Shown here one piece after another: positions 1 through 10,869 of a stretch of DNA of 64,000 bases. The stretch's first letter is position 1, and each line of letters opens with the position of its first letter. Where the stretch lies: contig NW_024465369.1 in NCBI RefSeq assembly GCF_017591425.1, forward strand, positions 29,679,001 through 29,743,000, given 5' to 3'. This stretch comes from Ochotona curzoniae (Eukaryota > Chordata > Mammalia > Lagomorpha > Ochotonidae). The notes under the pieces were generated by a model. That model was not told the DNA's origin. It searched no databases and saw only the letters and a program-made list of their open reading frames with translations. The position numbers and the translations under genes are program-made.

Positions 1-749
1 ATCATATTTTATTTATAACATATGAAAATCAATACTTTTATTAAAAACTTAGCAAGTCTTATTTGCTCATAGTTTTGCATAATAAATATATTCATTAGGT
101 TTGTCATTATAAAATTCATGTGATTATGAGTTATGATCCCATCTTCATTATGAGAGTCAGATTACTGATTTATGGATCAAAGTTTAGAGGAAGTCATTAG
201 ATATAGTAGCCCCAGGCCTTAATTTTTGAATCTGCCAAATGATGCCTCTCCATTATAGGGCTGATCATACCACAATAGGAAAAGGAAGGTTGCCTTCCAA
301 GATACTTTTGAGAATTGAAACGATTTTCTTTAGAGTATTATTATTTTTTTAAATTATAGCAAACTTTATCGATTTGGAAAGCTATGGAACATCAGCTCTT
401 TTCTCATTGAATGCTGAATTCACATTTTCTTCAGAAGGTTGTTTGAATCATCTCTCAGCATTTATATTTGGATTTTTTTTAATCTGGTATTTGTTTTCCA
501 CTAAGTATTCTATTAGCAAAATATCTGGTTTAATACTTCAGTATGTTTATGTTTGCTCTGTAAAAATATTCTAGAACCTTAAGGGGTAACAAAGAAGGAA
601 TGTTGAGTACCCTATCATCTTTTATCCTTGTTTTCATTTTCAAAAAGATCAACTAAGGTTGAACATTGCAGAAATATTTTAAATTTTAAATCGTACCCTG
701 TGCTGAGACAGGCATAAATCAATCTTATGCTTGATTTTCCAAATACCAG
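1..749. other. AT-rich unassigned sequence
   Basis: I see no gene, named repeat or regulatory signal here. Open frames are under 70 codons and have no recognisable domain. Composition is plain AT-rich mammalian non-coding DNA. Confidence 0.6.
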
Positions 750-865
750 AAATAGCTGGCACTGAGCCAGGCCAAAGCAGAGCAAAAAGTCAACCTGGGT
801 CTCCTACATGTGAGACAGAAAGGAATGTGCTTGAGCCAGTATCCACTGCCTCCCAGTTTGTACTT
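750..865 (-). repeat. old C-SINE fragment, antisense
   Basis: The core of a lagomorph C-SINE is readable in reverse: GCCAGGCCAAAGC, then GGTCTCCTACATGTG, then GAGCCAGTATCCACTGCCTCCCAG. The head and tail are missing or unreadable. Many changes from the consensus, plus the ATCACTGCTGCCTCCCAG-type variant, place it in an old subfamily. Confidence 0.7.
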
Positions 866-1024
866 CTCAGGTAGTTGAAAGAAAAGCATACGGAGGAGGA
901 ATCAAATGAGAAACTCCACTGTCACCTGCCCCTTTTTATTTTATTTAACTTTGAAGACCCTTCCATACAATTTAAATTTTACTGTCAAAATTTTGAAAGG
1001 ATAACATTAGGACTTGTGTAGTAA

Positions 1025-1210
1025 CTTCTCAAGCTAAGCATCCCCCTGCAGCTCCTGCATCCCATGTAGATGCTGGTCAAGTCCCACCTGCTCCATTTTC
1101 AATCCAGTTACCTTCTTATGGCTTGGGAAAGCAACTGATCAGCTCAAGTCTTCGGGCCCCGGAGCCATAAGGGAAACCCTGAAAAACTCCCAGTCCCTGG
1201 CTTTTGTGTA
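1025..1210 (+). repeat. old C-SINE fragment
   Basis: Sense-strand C-SINE body: CATCCCATGTAGATGCTGG, CAATCCAGTTACC, TGGCTTGGGAAAGCAACTGA and CCCTGGCTTTT are diverged forms of the family blocks, in the right order. Neither the tRNA-like head nor the A-rich tail is clear. Confidence 0.7.
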
Positions 1211-1214
1211 TCAC

Positions 1215-1685
1215 ATTGTCCTTGACTTTGTCCTATTTCCCAATCTTTATTTCATCTCAGGTCCTTTACTAAATTTTGCATTGTGTTTATGTCTGCTAAT
1301 GACCTTTTTTTTGTTTGTTTGTTTGAAATGAAGTAGCAAATACATAAATGCTTTCATCAGATTTTCAAAGATATTTTGGCCATAAAAACTAAGATCCATA
1401 GTTTTAAACCATTAAAGTTCTTCAAAATTTGCCAGATCTGAACACAATACAAAGTCCTAATATCAAGCTTAACATTTGTAAATGACAATGACATTGTTTG
1501 ATGAAATATATGCAAAATTAAAGCATTTGTGTGTATAGACTGATATTGAAACAAACTAAAACCCACAGAAGCCATGGTACATTGGTTATGTTTCAGAATA
1601 ACTGCTATAAAAACACCCATTTAGAAGAAGAAACAATAAAATATAACAGAGTGGTGTCAAGTCTGCCTGCGTGTTTTAACTTGGT
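1215..1685. other. unassigned AT-rich sequence
   Basis: No gene or recognisable repeat beyond a short (GTTT)n run near 1311-1325. Frames here are short and featureless. Confidence 0.5.
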
Positions 1686-1689
1686 TGAC

Positions 1690-2180
1690 TGACTTTCATT
1701 CCTTCATTCATTTATTGGAAAGCATTCTTAAAACACGTTGAGCTCTTCATGTACGAAAAAGTATCATTGGAACTGGATTTATGACAATGAAGAAAAAATT
1801 CAAACAGAAACAACAAATGAGCAAAAGCAGAAAATGAACAGAAAGCTTTTGTTTATTTGGGGACTGTATTCTTATGGGAGGACACAATCAATTAAGCAAT
1901 AAATAAATAGAAAAAGTAAATTAGATGTTGCAAACAAAATGAAGAATTGAAAAACTGAGAAGGTGTGCATTTGAGTAGGTAGAAATTTTATGCAGGATGA
2001 TGGCGGGGAGTCTCACTGTGAAGATTATATTTGAGTAAAGCCTCATTGTCCAAAACATTCAATCTTAGGACAGCAATGCTAAAATAGTATGGCTGGAAAA
2101 GTATGAGGAAGAGAGGATAAATGAAGGCAGTGAGGGGAGATGACAGTGTCCACCCATGTCTCTGGATCTAGACAAGGTAA
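1690..2180 (+). repeat. ancient LINE-like interspersed repeat (unnamed)
   Basis: The order of blocks follows a widespread old mammalian repeat: CATTCATTTATTGG, later GGGAGGACACAATCAATTAAG with AATAAATAAATAG, then GCATTTGAGTAGG, then CAGCAATGCTAAAATAGTATG, then GGAAGAGAGGATAAATGAAGG. The same family's 5' block seems to recur at 43017-43135. I do not trust my memory for the family name. Divergence is high. Confidence 0.45.
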
Positions 2181-2384
2181 AACACTAACCGTCAGTGGAG
2201 GAATTTATAATAACATATTATAGGCAAAGGGCTAATACTGTCCCAACCAAAATAGATAGGAATCACATAAGATGAGAACATAGAATTGGTAGCAAAGGGA
2301 ACAAGGTGACCCATGTCATACTTAATGAAATAAATGCAGGAAACTACAAGCAGATGCCATTGAGCCTATAAAACTGAAATAATG

Positions 2385-2620
2385 AGGAACAGGAGAGGTA
2401 GCATCTGTTTGGAATGCTTTTGTCTCACATCGGGGTGCCTGTTTTCAGTCCCCACTGCTTGGATTTTGTTGTAGCTTATTGTTTTTTCTCATCTTGGGTA
2501 GCAGCAACTAACTAAGGTCTCTTCTGGTTTAGTCCTTGCTGTTGTGGGCGTGCAAAGAATGAATTACCAAATTGAAAATTTCTCTCTGCTTTCCTTTCTC
2601 CCTCTGTTGATGATACCAAG
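2385..2620 (+). repeat. very old C-SINE, sense
   Basis: Reads as a degraded C-SINE: CATCTGTTTGGAATGC, TCACATCGGGGTGCCTG, TTTTCAGTCCCCACTGCTTGG, then GTAGCAGCAACTAAC and a pyrimidine-rich 3' part. Divergence is high, so boundaries are approximate. Confidence 0.5.
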
Positions 2621-2639
2621 AAACAGTCAACAAGTTTAT

Positions 2640-2657
2640 TTGGGGGGGAAAAAAAAC
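2640..2657 (+). repeat. G-run/A-run junction
   Basis: A run of G residues is followed directly by a run of A residues, then CCCT. It is a short low-complexity element and prone to sequencing or slippage error. No function is implied. Confidence 0.7.
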
Positions 2658-2699
2658 CCTACATAGTAATCACAACCTCTTTGGAGATAATGTGAAAAA

Positions 2700-3010
2700 T
2701 GAAAATGTCTACACTGTGCCATCTAGCATTTCCTCGCTTAGAAATAGAGTTGTGCAAGATTATTACATCTAAAATTACTTGTGATGGAAAAAATAGCAAG
2801 CAATGTAATATAAATAAAGTAAAGGCAAAGTAAAAATACCATATTCATTTGATGTGCAGCAGATAAAGGACATAAGTTACTTCTAAATGTATCAGTCTGA
2901 ATGCATTCAAACGATACTGAGTGAAAAAATCATTGTAAAAATGGACACATCACGTCATTTTTATTAGATACACGCACTCATATGTGTGCAATAATTAATC
3001 TTGTTTGGAA
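2700..3010 (+). repeat. ancient L1M-type 3' remnant
   Basis: Block order resembles the sense 3' UTR of old mammalian LINE-1 (L1M): GTGATGGAAAAAATAG, then ATAAATAAAGTAAAGG, then GATACTGAGTGAAAAAATCA, then TTGTAAAAATGGACACATC. The step 'aagatatactgagtgaaaaaagca' is typical of L1M 3' ends. Strongly decayed and without any coding part. Confidence 0.45.
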
Positions 3011-3600
3011 TTATTTGTATGTTAGAAAAATTTGTATGATAGAATAATTTTGCAAGCCTTAAAGTATGCTCTCAAACTGTATAACAGCAGTAACAATGAA
3101 TGAATAGAAACAGAATTGAATAAATTCTTTATTAATTCAGTTGAAATTTTGTGAAAGCTGAACTCATTTGTGCTTTCGAGGTTAAAACTTTCTAGGTAAT
3201 TGAAAAAATAGAAAGCAAGAAACAAGAAGACGCACTTGAAATTAAAAAACCCCACAGCATAAGCTGATATGGAGAGAGAAGGTAGGGGAAAAATGAAGGG
3301 TGACGCCAGTGCCCCCAGCCTGGGTGATTAGGGTTCTGTGGAGCAGAGGTGAACTAGAGGATGCTTTCAGCAACTCTGAATTTAAAATAATAAATGGGAT
3401 TCGAAATAGAATAAAGGTAGAAAAGGAAGCATTTACTAGGTGTGGGTTGGGTAGTCTGCTATCTTAGCCACATAGTACACATAAAAAGGACAGTGACTTT
3501 GCTATTTCCTACTTGGTAATGTTAGACACACTGAGGCACAAGGAATCCTTCCCATGTGCTTAATGAAGTACAGATCATTTTCTTTCACTGGACATGCTGT
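3010..3600. other. unassigned sequence
   Basis: No gene. A weak MIR-like stretch at about 3430-3545 (CATTTACTAGGTG and ACACTGAGGCACAAGG) is too short to call. The minus-strand frame at 3022-3255 has no domain signal. Confidence 0.45.
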
Positions 3601-3601
3601 C

Positions 3602-3885
3602 TTTTTTTTTTTAGTAGCTTTACAAATTCATTTGTACATAGTATAGTAATGAAGAATAAAAGCAGAGATCCTCTAGTTCATTCCCCCATACAACCATAAA
3701 AACTAGGAGCCCCCATCCAAATCTCCATGTGTATCACAAGGAGCTGTGGCCACGGGGAGCTGCCTCCCAGAATACGTTATGAAGAGTATGGATTGGAAGT
3801 ATAGAAGCTACGACTCACACCAGCATTCTGTTCTGAATTATGAGCATCCCAAACAGAGGCTTTACCTGAAGGGCTAGAAAACTGT
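3602..3885 (-). repeat. old C-SINE, antisense, near full length
   Basis: Starts with a poly-T (the antisense tail) and ends in the antisense tRNA-like head: GAGCATCCCAAACAGAGG, CTTTACCTGAAGGG. In between are GGAGCCCCCATCCAAATC and CTGCCTCCCAG. It is well diverged from the younger consensus. An antisense LINE-1 fragment follows at once. Confidence 0.65.
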
Positions 3886-3899
3886 CCCTGTAACTTTTT

Positions 3900-4690
3900 T
3901 TTTTTAATCTTGGCTGTCATTTAAATTTTTAAAGTGTATTTACTTATTTTGTTATTCCTTGATACAGTTCCATTGGCTCCAGGATTTCCCTTCCCGCACC
4001 CCCACTAATTTCACCCATGCCATTATAATAGTAAAGACCTTCACAGTTATAAGTCCGTCATTCAGCTGTTTACCTATATCCTGACATTGTAGGCATGGAC
4101 AATGGTAGAAAATCTAGCATCCTATTGTTAAGCTACACTCAGTAGTTTCATTGGGAGTTCCATATTTGATTTGGAAGTAGAGAGGCATACTGCATTATAT
4201 CTGTTTATTATAGCTTCTACTACGTTGTCATTTTGTATCCCCTTAACTGAAAAGCTATAAAACAAAATCAACAACAGGAAGAAAAACAGAAAATTTACAA
4301 CATGAAGTTAAATAAATGACTAATGTGTTGTTGAAGAAATGAAAAATAAAATCAAAGACCTTCCTGAAGCAAATGATGCTATTGTATGAGCTATAAGTTA
4401 CTGAGGAAATTGATAAGAAAAGCAAAAGCTCTTTTAAAAAAAAATGAATAAAAATATCAGACCCCATGAAATGTAGCAAAAACAGTACTGGAAAGACTGT
4501 TCATCCTGTGTTTTGCTTGAAGTTTGCCCAGTATCTGTATTTGTTCTTTTGGGATTGACTCGTTTCACTGAGCATAATGGCCTCTAGTTTGGACCATTTG
4601 GTTGCAAATGTTAGAATTTCATTTGTTTTAATGGCTGAATAGATGTACTAAGAAGTAGATGCGCCATGGGGTAGATGTAGCACAGTTATT
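3900..4690 (-). repeat. LINE-1 3' region, antisense
   Basis: Begins at an antisense T-rich tail and runs about 790 bp. A C-rich stretch (CTTCCCGCACCCCCAC) is followed by GGCATGGACAATGGTAG, ACAAAATCAACAACAGGAAG and finally TTTCACTGAGCATAATGGCC with GGTTGCAAATGTTAGAATTTC and ATGGCTGAATAGATG. That last block is the conserved L1 3' segment seen across mammalian L1MA/PB-type elements. I infer a lagomorph L1 3' UTR. No ORF2 remains. Confidence 0.6.
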
Positions 4691-5560
4691 TTTAAGTAAA
4701 GATAGTGTCATTATTTTTAATTAGTAGAAACATGCTAAGCCAATTAAATACAGAATTACTTCAACGTATCATAAAATAATGGAGAATGGATATTTGGGAG
4801 TTTCAGTCTTAGTTACAGCTTCCTGCTATTCAGTTAATGATGACAGCTCACACAAATTGGTTATATCAGCTACAGGGGAGAACTGGATTGAGTTTTACTC
4901 GACCCATCCTGGTCACTGGAGGCATTTGGCTTGTGCCTTTAAAATAAGTACATTAAAAAAATAATGCATGTATTTCTCATGACAACACTAAGGATTGATG
5001 CACATGGTAGAACCAAAGTCATATTTCATATCAAGAAAAATTTTCTACAGTGTTTTGTATATTTTCTGATTTAAAATGGCCATTTTATCACTTATGGCTT
5101 CAGAGTCATGTATTATAAATGTGTAGAAAATTTTACTAATGGACAAGGTGCAAGCAGTTGTTCTTTGTTTTAAAACCCAGGAAAGCGTTTCCATCAAATG
5201 GGTATAGCTCTTATGTTCCATTTGATGGAAGAGTTTAGATGGAGCCAGAAGTCAAGTGTACAGGAGAGGACACAGCAGACTGGAAGTAAGGCAAGCACCC
5301 AGAGGGGCAGGACCAATGCTAAGCTAGCAGGACTAGAGGAAGAGACATGATCGACCTGACAAAGAGAGGAGTTTGACTGGAGTCTTAAAACTGGTTGCAA
5401 AGTTCCCTAAGGATTATGTAACAAAATAAGTCATTTGCTTTTGCTCTAGACCGCCCACCATATTATGTATTGTCTCAATATAGTGTGCTCTTGCTATGCT
5501 TCTCAGAACAAAGCACAAAGGTAGACATATTTAAGCAGAAATACCTAGATGCTCCCCAAT
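4690..5560. other. unassigned sequence
   Basis: No gene is recognisable. A purine-rich stretch around 5230-5390 (GGAGCCAGAAGTCAAG, AGGAAGAGACATG) may be a remnant of an old repeat, but I cannot place it. Short frames at 4779-4964 and 5194-5400 show no motif. Confidence 0.45.
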
Positions 5561-5887
5561 TTTTTTTTAAGATTTATTTATTTTTATTGGAAAGGTAGAT
5601 GTACAGATTGGAGGAGAGACAGAGAGGAAGATCTTCCGTCTAGTGATTCACCTCCCAAGTGGCCTCAACAACCAGAGCTGAGCCAATCCTAAGCCAGGTG
5701 CCAGGATCCTCCTCTTGGTCTCCCACATGGGTGCAGGGTACCAAGGCTTTGCGACGTCTTCGACTGCTTTCCCAGGCCACAGGCAGGATGGGAGGTGGAG
5801 CTGCCAGGATTAGAACCGGCACCCATATGGGATCCTGGCGTGTTCAAGGTGAGGACCTTAACCACTTGCGCTATTGTGCCTGGCCCG
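5561..5887 (-). repeat. C-SINE, antisense, full length
   Basis: Complete: poly-T and AAGATTTATTTATTTTTATTG (tail), GAGGAAGATCTTCCGTC, CAGGGTACCAAGGCTTTG, CCCAGGCCACAGGCAG, GGATTAGAACCGGCACCC (antisense B box), CATATGGGATCC and AACCACTTGCGCTATTG (antisense A box). The flanks GCTCCCCAAT (5551-5560) and GCTCCCAAAA (from 5888) look like a short target-site duplication. It belongs to a young to middle-aged subfamily. Confidence 0.93.
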
Positions 5888-6945
5888 GCTCCCAAAACTG
5901 TAATATGCTTGCACGTATGTGTGTGAATATGTGCAGGGAGAGTCTGTTCTAATTTTGTACTCACTAATCTGTTTTGTATTTTAAAAATTAAGCAGGATAA
6001 TCATTGCCTCCCAAGCCCAAAATACTATGGAAAACCTAGGAGTGACCAGTGTCTTTCACTTATGACTTTGTCATGGGGACAAAGGAAATTTTTCTCTTTA
6101 GAAATCAATGTTTTAACAGTAAGTGCACAAAGATATGACTGGCTCACACTCGACTACTTGTCAGAATTACAATATAAACTTATGTAGTTTGCTAGAATAA
6201 AAATTTGTTTCTCCATTTAAATATCAAAAGCTCATGAAAGAGAAAGTAGATGGCTGTTTTGTCTTTTCTCTGTTAGCATATGCATGTAAAAGCTATTTGC
6301 ATTCATTCCATTGGGATTTCGACTTTTCTGTTCTTTTACTTCAGTTTCTTATCTTATAATTCCATAGTTTGGTATAAGAAGGAGAAAGCTCCTAAGAGCC
6401 TTCTTAGAAAAGAGAATTGTGCAGGACTTCCTGGTCTACTTGAGGTGGTAATGGTTAATTAATGTGCACTTGCAATTTGGCTTCCTAAGGAAACCATTGA
6501 AAAAGTCTTTCAGTGCCTTCCTCTCAACTTCTTTTTACATGTTTCCACTATTTAACTTTCCTTTATATTAATTCAGAAAAATGCAACTATGTCTATCACT
6601 ACTATATATGGACATGGTTTTTGATACTAGAAATACTAAAAATCCTGGGAAATATTGATATTTGGAATGTCATTTTAGTTCCTCTTTATTTAGAATTATT
6701 TTTCAGAGATCATGACACAGCATTGAATTAACCTATCACTTTTCATTTATTTTTATCATTTTATATTTATTAATGTATATAACAGACTTCATTATTTTTA
6801 GATATATTTCCAAGAATATAAAAATATTACATATGTTCAAACTCACGTCAAGCTACATTTAGACCATTATTGAAGCAAAACTGAAATGAAATGAATACAT
6901 TAATTAATATAAGTCACATTTGTATTTTTGGGCTTTTTTTGAGGT
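5888..6945. other. unassigned AT-rich sequence
   Basis: About 1 kb with no recognisable gene or repeat. Frames at 6280-6462 and 6513-6731 are short and lack domain or splice evidence. Confidence 0.5.
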
Positions 6946-6949
6946 GGTC

Positions 6950-7190
6950 ATGTGGGTTTTTTTTAATTCTTTTTGTTTTTGTTTCCACCTTTTTTTCTGC
7001 ATTTGGGGGAAGAGTGAGATAAAGGGAGAAGCCCCACCCAGCCTCCCAACCATCCCAGGACCCCTGATGTGGGTCACACTCCCAGGGCACTACTCAAGTA
7101 TTTTCAATAGTTCAACAATTCTGATTTGCTGCCAATCTTGCCATTCCAAGCATGATGAAATCTCTCCAGAATCCACAGCCACATTTATAT
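6950..7190 (-). repeat. interspersed repeat R2, copy 1 (possible L1 3' UTR)
   Basis: Shares a long ordered block with 62085-62466: GGGAGAAGCCCCACCCAG, CCTCCCAACCATCCCAGG, TGATGTGGGTCACACTCCC, TGCTGCCAATCTTGCC and CCAAGCATGATGAAATC. The T-rich left side suggests an antisense 3' tail, so I give the minus strand tentatively. The family is not one I can name; a lagomorph LINE-1 3' UTR is the most likely source. Confidence 0.6.
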
Positions 7191-7865
7191 TTAAATATTC
7201 AATGATCATTTATGTCTGCAATTATATTGATAATGTATATATGTTTATGCCAGATAGTCATTTATATTAAGTACTATGTGTCATAGAATACATATTTAAG
7301 TATTAATATTTATTTACTATTCATATTTAAGGACATGTCTAGAAACTGTTATTTCATAGAAGTCAAAAATACACAGGCAGTGTGGAGCATATATAAATTC
7401 AATATGAATTGCCTCAGATGTCAGGGATAATGCAGAATTTAGGTTTTTGTCACTGCAAAAGGTTCCATCAAAGATAAAATGGCAAGACAAAATCCTGCCA
7501 CCCTTCCTCCCCCAAAAAATCCCAAAAAGATATTTGGGAAATATTTGCACCATAGATTAAAATATAGACCCAAGTGTAATTAATGTTCCCTCTAAAATTA
7601 AAATGAACTGATTACTTTTCTTTCTCAGGCACTAGAATTGAATGTCTAATTGAATAGAAGTTTCATTATTAGATCTAGATGTTTATTATGTATATAATAG
7701 ATCTGTTTTTAACAACACCTTAATGGCCAGCATTTGTCCAATTTTCATTAGCTTGAGATCATAACTGCCTAATATTGCTAGCAGACATAATTTGTCACAA
7801 TGATGCCTTCATTAAAAATGTGGTAGAGACGCTTATGCAGTGTACGGAGTCGTACTCCTGTTTTG
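7190..7865. other. unassigned AT-rich sequence
   Basis: No gene or named repeat seen. AT-rich, with short frames only. Confidence 0.5.
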
Positions 7866-7869
7866 GTAA

Positions 7870-8112
7870 CCATATCACATATTGGAGTGCCTGGTCCATG
7901 TCTCACCCAGTTTGTTGCTAACAGGTTGCCTGGAAACAGCAGATGTTGGCTCAAGAATTTCAATCCTTGTAACCCAGAAAAGAGCCCAAGAAGGCATTCC
8001 TGGCTTCTGGCTCCAGTTGGCCCAGTCCTGGATACTGCAGGCCTTTGGAGAGTGAACCAATGGAGTGAACCATTCTTTCTCCTTTGTCTATCTTTCAAAA
8101 ATATTTTTAATG
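7870..8112 (+). repeat. old C-SINE, sense
   Basis: Diverged C-SINE body: ATTGGAGTGCCTGGTCC, TGTTGGCTCAAGAATTTC, CATTCCTGGCTTCTGGCTCC, GGAGAGTGAACCAATGGAG and a CTTTCAAAAATATTTTT tail. The order matches the older rabbit-like subfamilies (CSINE2/3 type). Open frames on both strands across it are by-products of the repeat. Confidence 0.75.
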
Positions 8113-9190
8113 TAGCAGAAATCATTCTATTCTCTTCATTAATATGGTTGACTATCCAAGGCTCTATTACACTACTAAAAACTGCCAAAGCTGTTACAGA
8201 ATGTTGTATACCTAGAGATCATCTAATCCTACCACCTATGTGAGAATCTATTCTGTGTGAGAATAGATATGGAGGGATGGTTTGCTCAAGGTGAACCAGC
8301 AACAAGTTGAATTATAGTTTCTAACTTCAGAGTATTTTCTATGATGTTATACACCAAATTGTTTCTGTCTGCCTTTGACTGTGCCACTTGTTATTGGCTG
8401 AACAATATTCAATTCTAATTCAGAAATTACTATAACTACTGATATTTTATGTAGAACAGGATTCCATTCTTCTTCACTATGTTTTGTGTGACTTTCAGAA
8501 TCTGAACTATAACTCATCCTAATGGAAGATAAAAGAATTAGAGAAGTGAAAAATAATGAGATTCTGTTTTCTGAAGATGACACATCCAAAAACAGACTTT
8601 TCTAGCTTTGGTTTCCAATGATATTATCAGAATCTCTATCTGCACATCACCCATCAAACCCCTTACAAGCTGTGTTATAGATCCAACTTCACATTGCAAA
8701 GGTGGAAAGGAACAAGGAATTTTTCATGGTGCATGTACAGGAGAAAACTGTGAGTTTTCTGGATATTTACCCCACATATATCATGAGAATATCCTTAGAT
8801 TAAATGATTTTGTTGTGTGTCTCTGTTGGTGGTATAACATTTCATAACATATTTTATAATTTTCTAACTTCAGATAAAAATAAGCTAAAATCAAACTAAA
8901 ATCAGTCTCTTCATCACAATGTTCCCAGTTTTACTGCCAAAATTCATACTGGTACAGAGTTGAGGAATCCTTATGCACTACCAAGTGGACGTGTGTTTTG
9001 TCCTATTTCTGGCAGATTGATTATTCCTGTAAGAAAGTTAGTTTTTGTCAGAACATTAAAAAGACAACATTAAACTGCAATGAGATATTTATCACAATTT
9101 TAATCTGTAGAGTAATAGGAATGTGTCTTCCATATGCTGTATGCCTTTATAAACTTCTCATTCACGCATGACCAATTTATGTCTTATTTC
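8112..9190. other. unassigned sequence
   Basis: About 1.1 kb without a gene or clear repeat. A 9-bp perfect inverted repeat with a 5-nt spacer lies at 8246-8268 (ATCTATTCT / AGAATAGAT). Confidence 0.5.
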
Positions 9191-9194
9191 TTTA

Positions 9195-9482
9195 CATATT
9201 TGAGAGTCAGAGTAATAGGAAGAGAAAGTGAGACAAGGAGAGTTATCTTCTCTCTGCTGATCTACTCCTGAAATGCTTGCAATGAAGTTCGAAGTCAGGG
9301 CCAGAAATGAAAACCGGGTCCCAGTCCAGGTCTACGAGTGGAAGGCAGCAGCTGCATTAGTTGGGATCCTAATCTTCATAGATAGGCATTAACATGAACC
9401 TGAAATCAGGCATTGAAGCTGGAAGTAAAGCCAAGTACTCTAAAAAGGGCTCAGAATTCTTATCCAGTTTCTTACCCCTTAG
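9195..9482 (-). repeat. old C-SINE, antisense
   Basis: Runs from GAGAGTCAGAGTAATAGG with GACAAGGAGAG, through CTGCTGATCTACTCC, GGTCCCAGTCCAGGTCTAC and GAAGCTGGAAGTAAAGCC, to the antisense head CTCAGAATTCTTATCC. Family order is kept but divergence is high. Confidence 0.65.
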
Positions 9483-9489
9483 ACCTAAC

Positions 9490-9890
9490 ATTCACTCCCA
9501 AACTACTTTTTTAGATGAATTATTTACATCATCCTGAACAAAGAGTACCAACTGGAAATCTAAAAGAAGGAAAAACGTATGTTTGATCAGGAGTAAAAAA
9601 TCATAGCCAAATAAGGAAAAAAACATTTGCTGAAGAAGCTGAGCAATAATCCAGTGACAACATCCCCTGTTTTATGGCTCGAAGACCACCATGTTTTGGG
9701 TAGTGAGTCGTCTACATTAGTGTGAAAGCTTCACAGTTTTGTTTGACCTTTTCTAGTGTTTGTCCACTGGAATGTGTTTATTAATGTACAATGTGCTTAT
9801 TAATGTACAATTCATATGTCAGTGTGTTAATATACAATTCAAATGTAAGTCACCAATTTAACAGTTGAAGTTCAATATTTATAATCCATT
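9490..9890. other. unassigned, with 19-bp tandem repeat
   Basis: No gene. A 19-bp unit is duplicated in tandem at 9771-9808 (AATGTGTTTATTAATGTAC, then the same with one T-to-C change), and a looser third unit follows to about 9842. Confidence 0.6.
9771..9808 (+). repeat. 19-bp tandem duplication
   Basis: Two copies: 9771-9789 AATGTGTTTATTAATGTAC and 9790-9808 AATGTGCTTATTAATGTAC. A degraded third unit reads to about 9842 (AATTCATATGTCAGTGTG, TTAATATACAATTC). Confidence 0.9.
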
Positions 9891-10440
9891 CAGAGTTATG
9901 CAATCAATTCTTGACAGTTTTCCTTGCTTCAGAGAGCAGAACCCCAGTGTTCCTCCCTCCCTTCTCTCACCTCAGCAGTCAGCAACAGCTCATCTATTTT
10001 TCCATCTATAAATTTGCCTCTGCTGGATGTTTCATGTATTGGAATTGTATCATACACAATCTTTTTTACCTAGCCATGCTTAGTTAACCTGTTACTTTCC
10101 ACTTTCCTCCAGATTGTTGCATGTGAGGGCATTGTTCCATTTTGTGGGCAAACAACAGCCAGTTTTATGGATGTATTTTATTTATTCATTTATTAGTCAA
10201 AAGATGTTTGGATGATTTCTGTTACTTATTATGGGGGATGCTATTGAGAACACTTTTTCTTACAAATTTGTGTCTCAACATTATGTTTTCATTTCTGTTG
10301 AGCATACATATATGGGAAGAATTACTGGTTTGCTTAACCAGTTTTGAACCTTATCATAAAATTTATTTTTATGTAAATTTAATTAGTGTTATACTCTAAT
10401 GCTTTGACTTCTCTAGAGGACAAGTAGAATCTTATATACT
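9890..10440 (-). repeat. L1M-type LINE-1 3' region, antisense
   Basis: Matches the antisense 3' region of old LINE-1: TTTGCCTCTGCTGGATGTTTC, TGGAATTGTATCATACAC, CCTCCAGATTGTTGCATG, TTATTCATTTATTAGTC, TATTATGGGGGATGCTATTG, ATGTTTTCATTTCTG and TATGGGAAGAATTACTGG. These follow the usual L1M order. There is no ORF. Confidence 0.8.
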
Positions 10441-10640
10441 TACCAATGATTCTTACGTCATTGAGATAACATTATTTGTTGGCCTTAATTCCAGATTAAA
10501 TAATTTCATTTCTTCAGTTTCATCTTTGTGGAGTATATTGCTCCGGTCATATTTATTGGTTTGAAAATGGACCTAAGATATGTGTTATTTGTTTTTATAC
10601 TTCTAATATAATAAGCTTCCACTATTAGAATTATGATATC
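10440..10640. other. unassigned sequence
   Basis: Short AT-rich spacer between an L1 remnant and a MIR; nothing recognisable. Confidence 0.5.
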
Positions 10641-10845
10641 CATTTACTGATTGCTTTTCATGTACTGGTATTATGCCAAGCACTCTCCATATACCTCCCT
10701 GCTACTGAAAACAACTATGCATGATCAGTAGTATTATTTCAAAGTTCCAGTTGAGGGAACTGATGGAAATACTCGTTTGCTTACCCAAGGACTCCAACTG
10801 AACAAGCAGAGAATAAGATTGGAAATCAAAGTGCATCTGGTTCAA
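10640..10845 (-). repeat. MIR, antisense
   Basis: Antisense MIR order: CTGGTATTATGCCAAGCACTC, TATACCTCCCTGC, ATCAGTAGTATTATTTC, AGTTGAGGGAACTGATGG, TTGCTTACCCAAGG, AGAATAAGATTGG. These correspond to the usual 'gccaggcact', 'gatgaggaaactg' and 'ttgcccaagg' blocks. It is an ancient mammal-wide tRNA-derived SINE. Confidence 0.75.
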
Positions 10846-10869
10846 AAATGGGAACTTTTCTTTTCACAC

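Noticed and set aside
3430..3545. MIR-like stretch (ACACTGAGGCACAAGG)
   Set aside because: Only one convincing block; the rest does not follow MIR order.
7778..8243. Frames of 136 codons (-) and 126 codons (+)
   Set aside because: Both cross the old C-SINE at 7870-8112, and C-SINEs often stay open on both strands.
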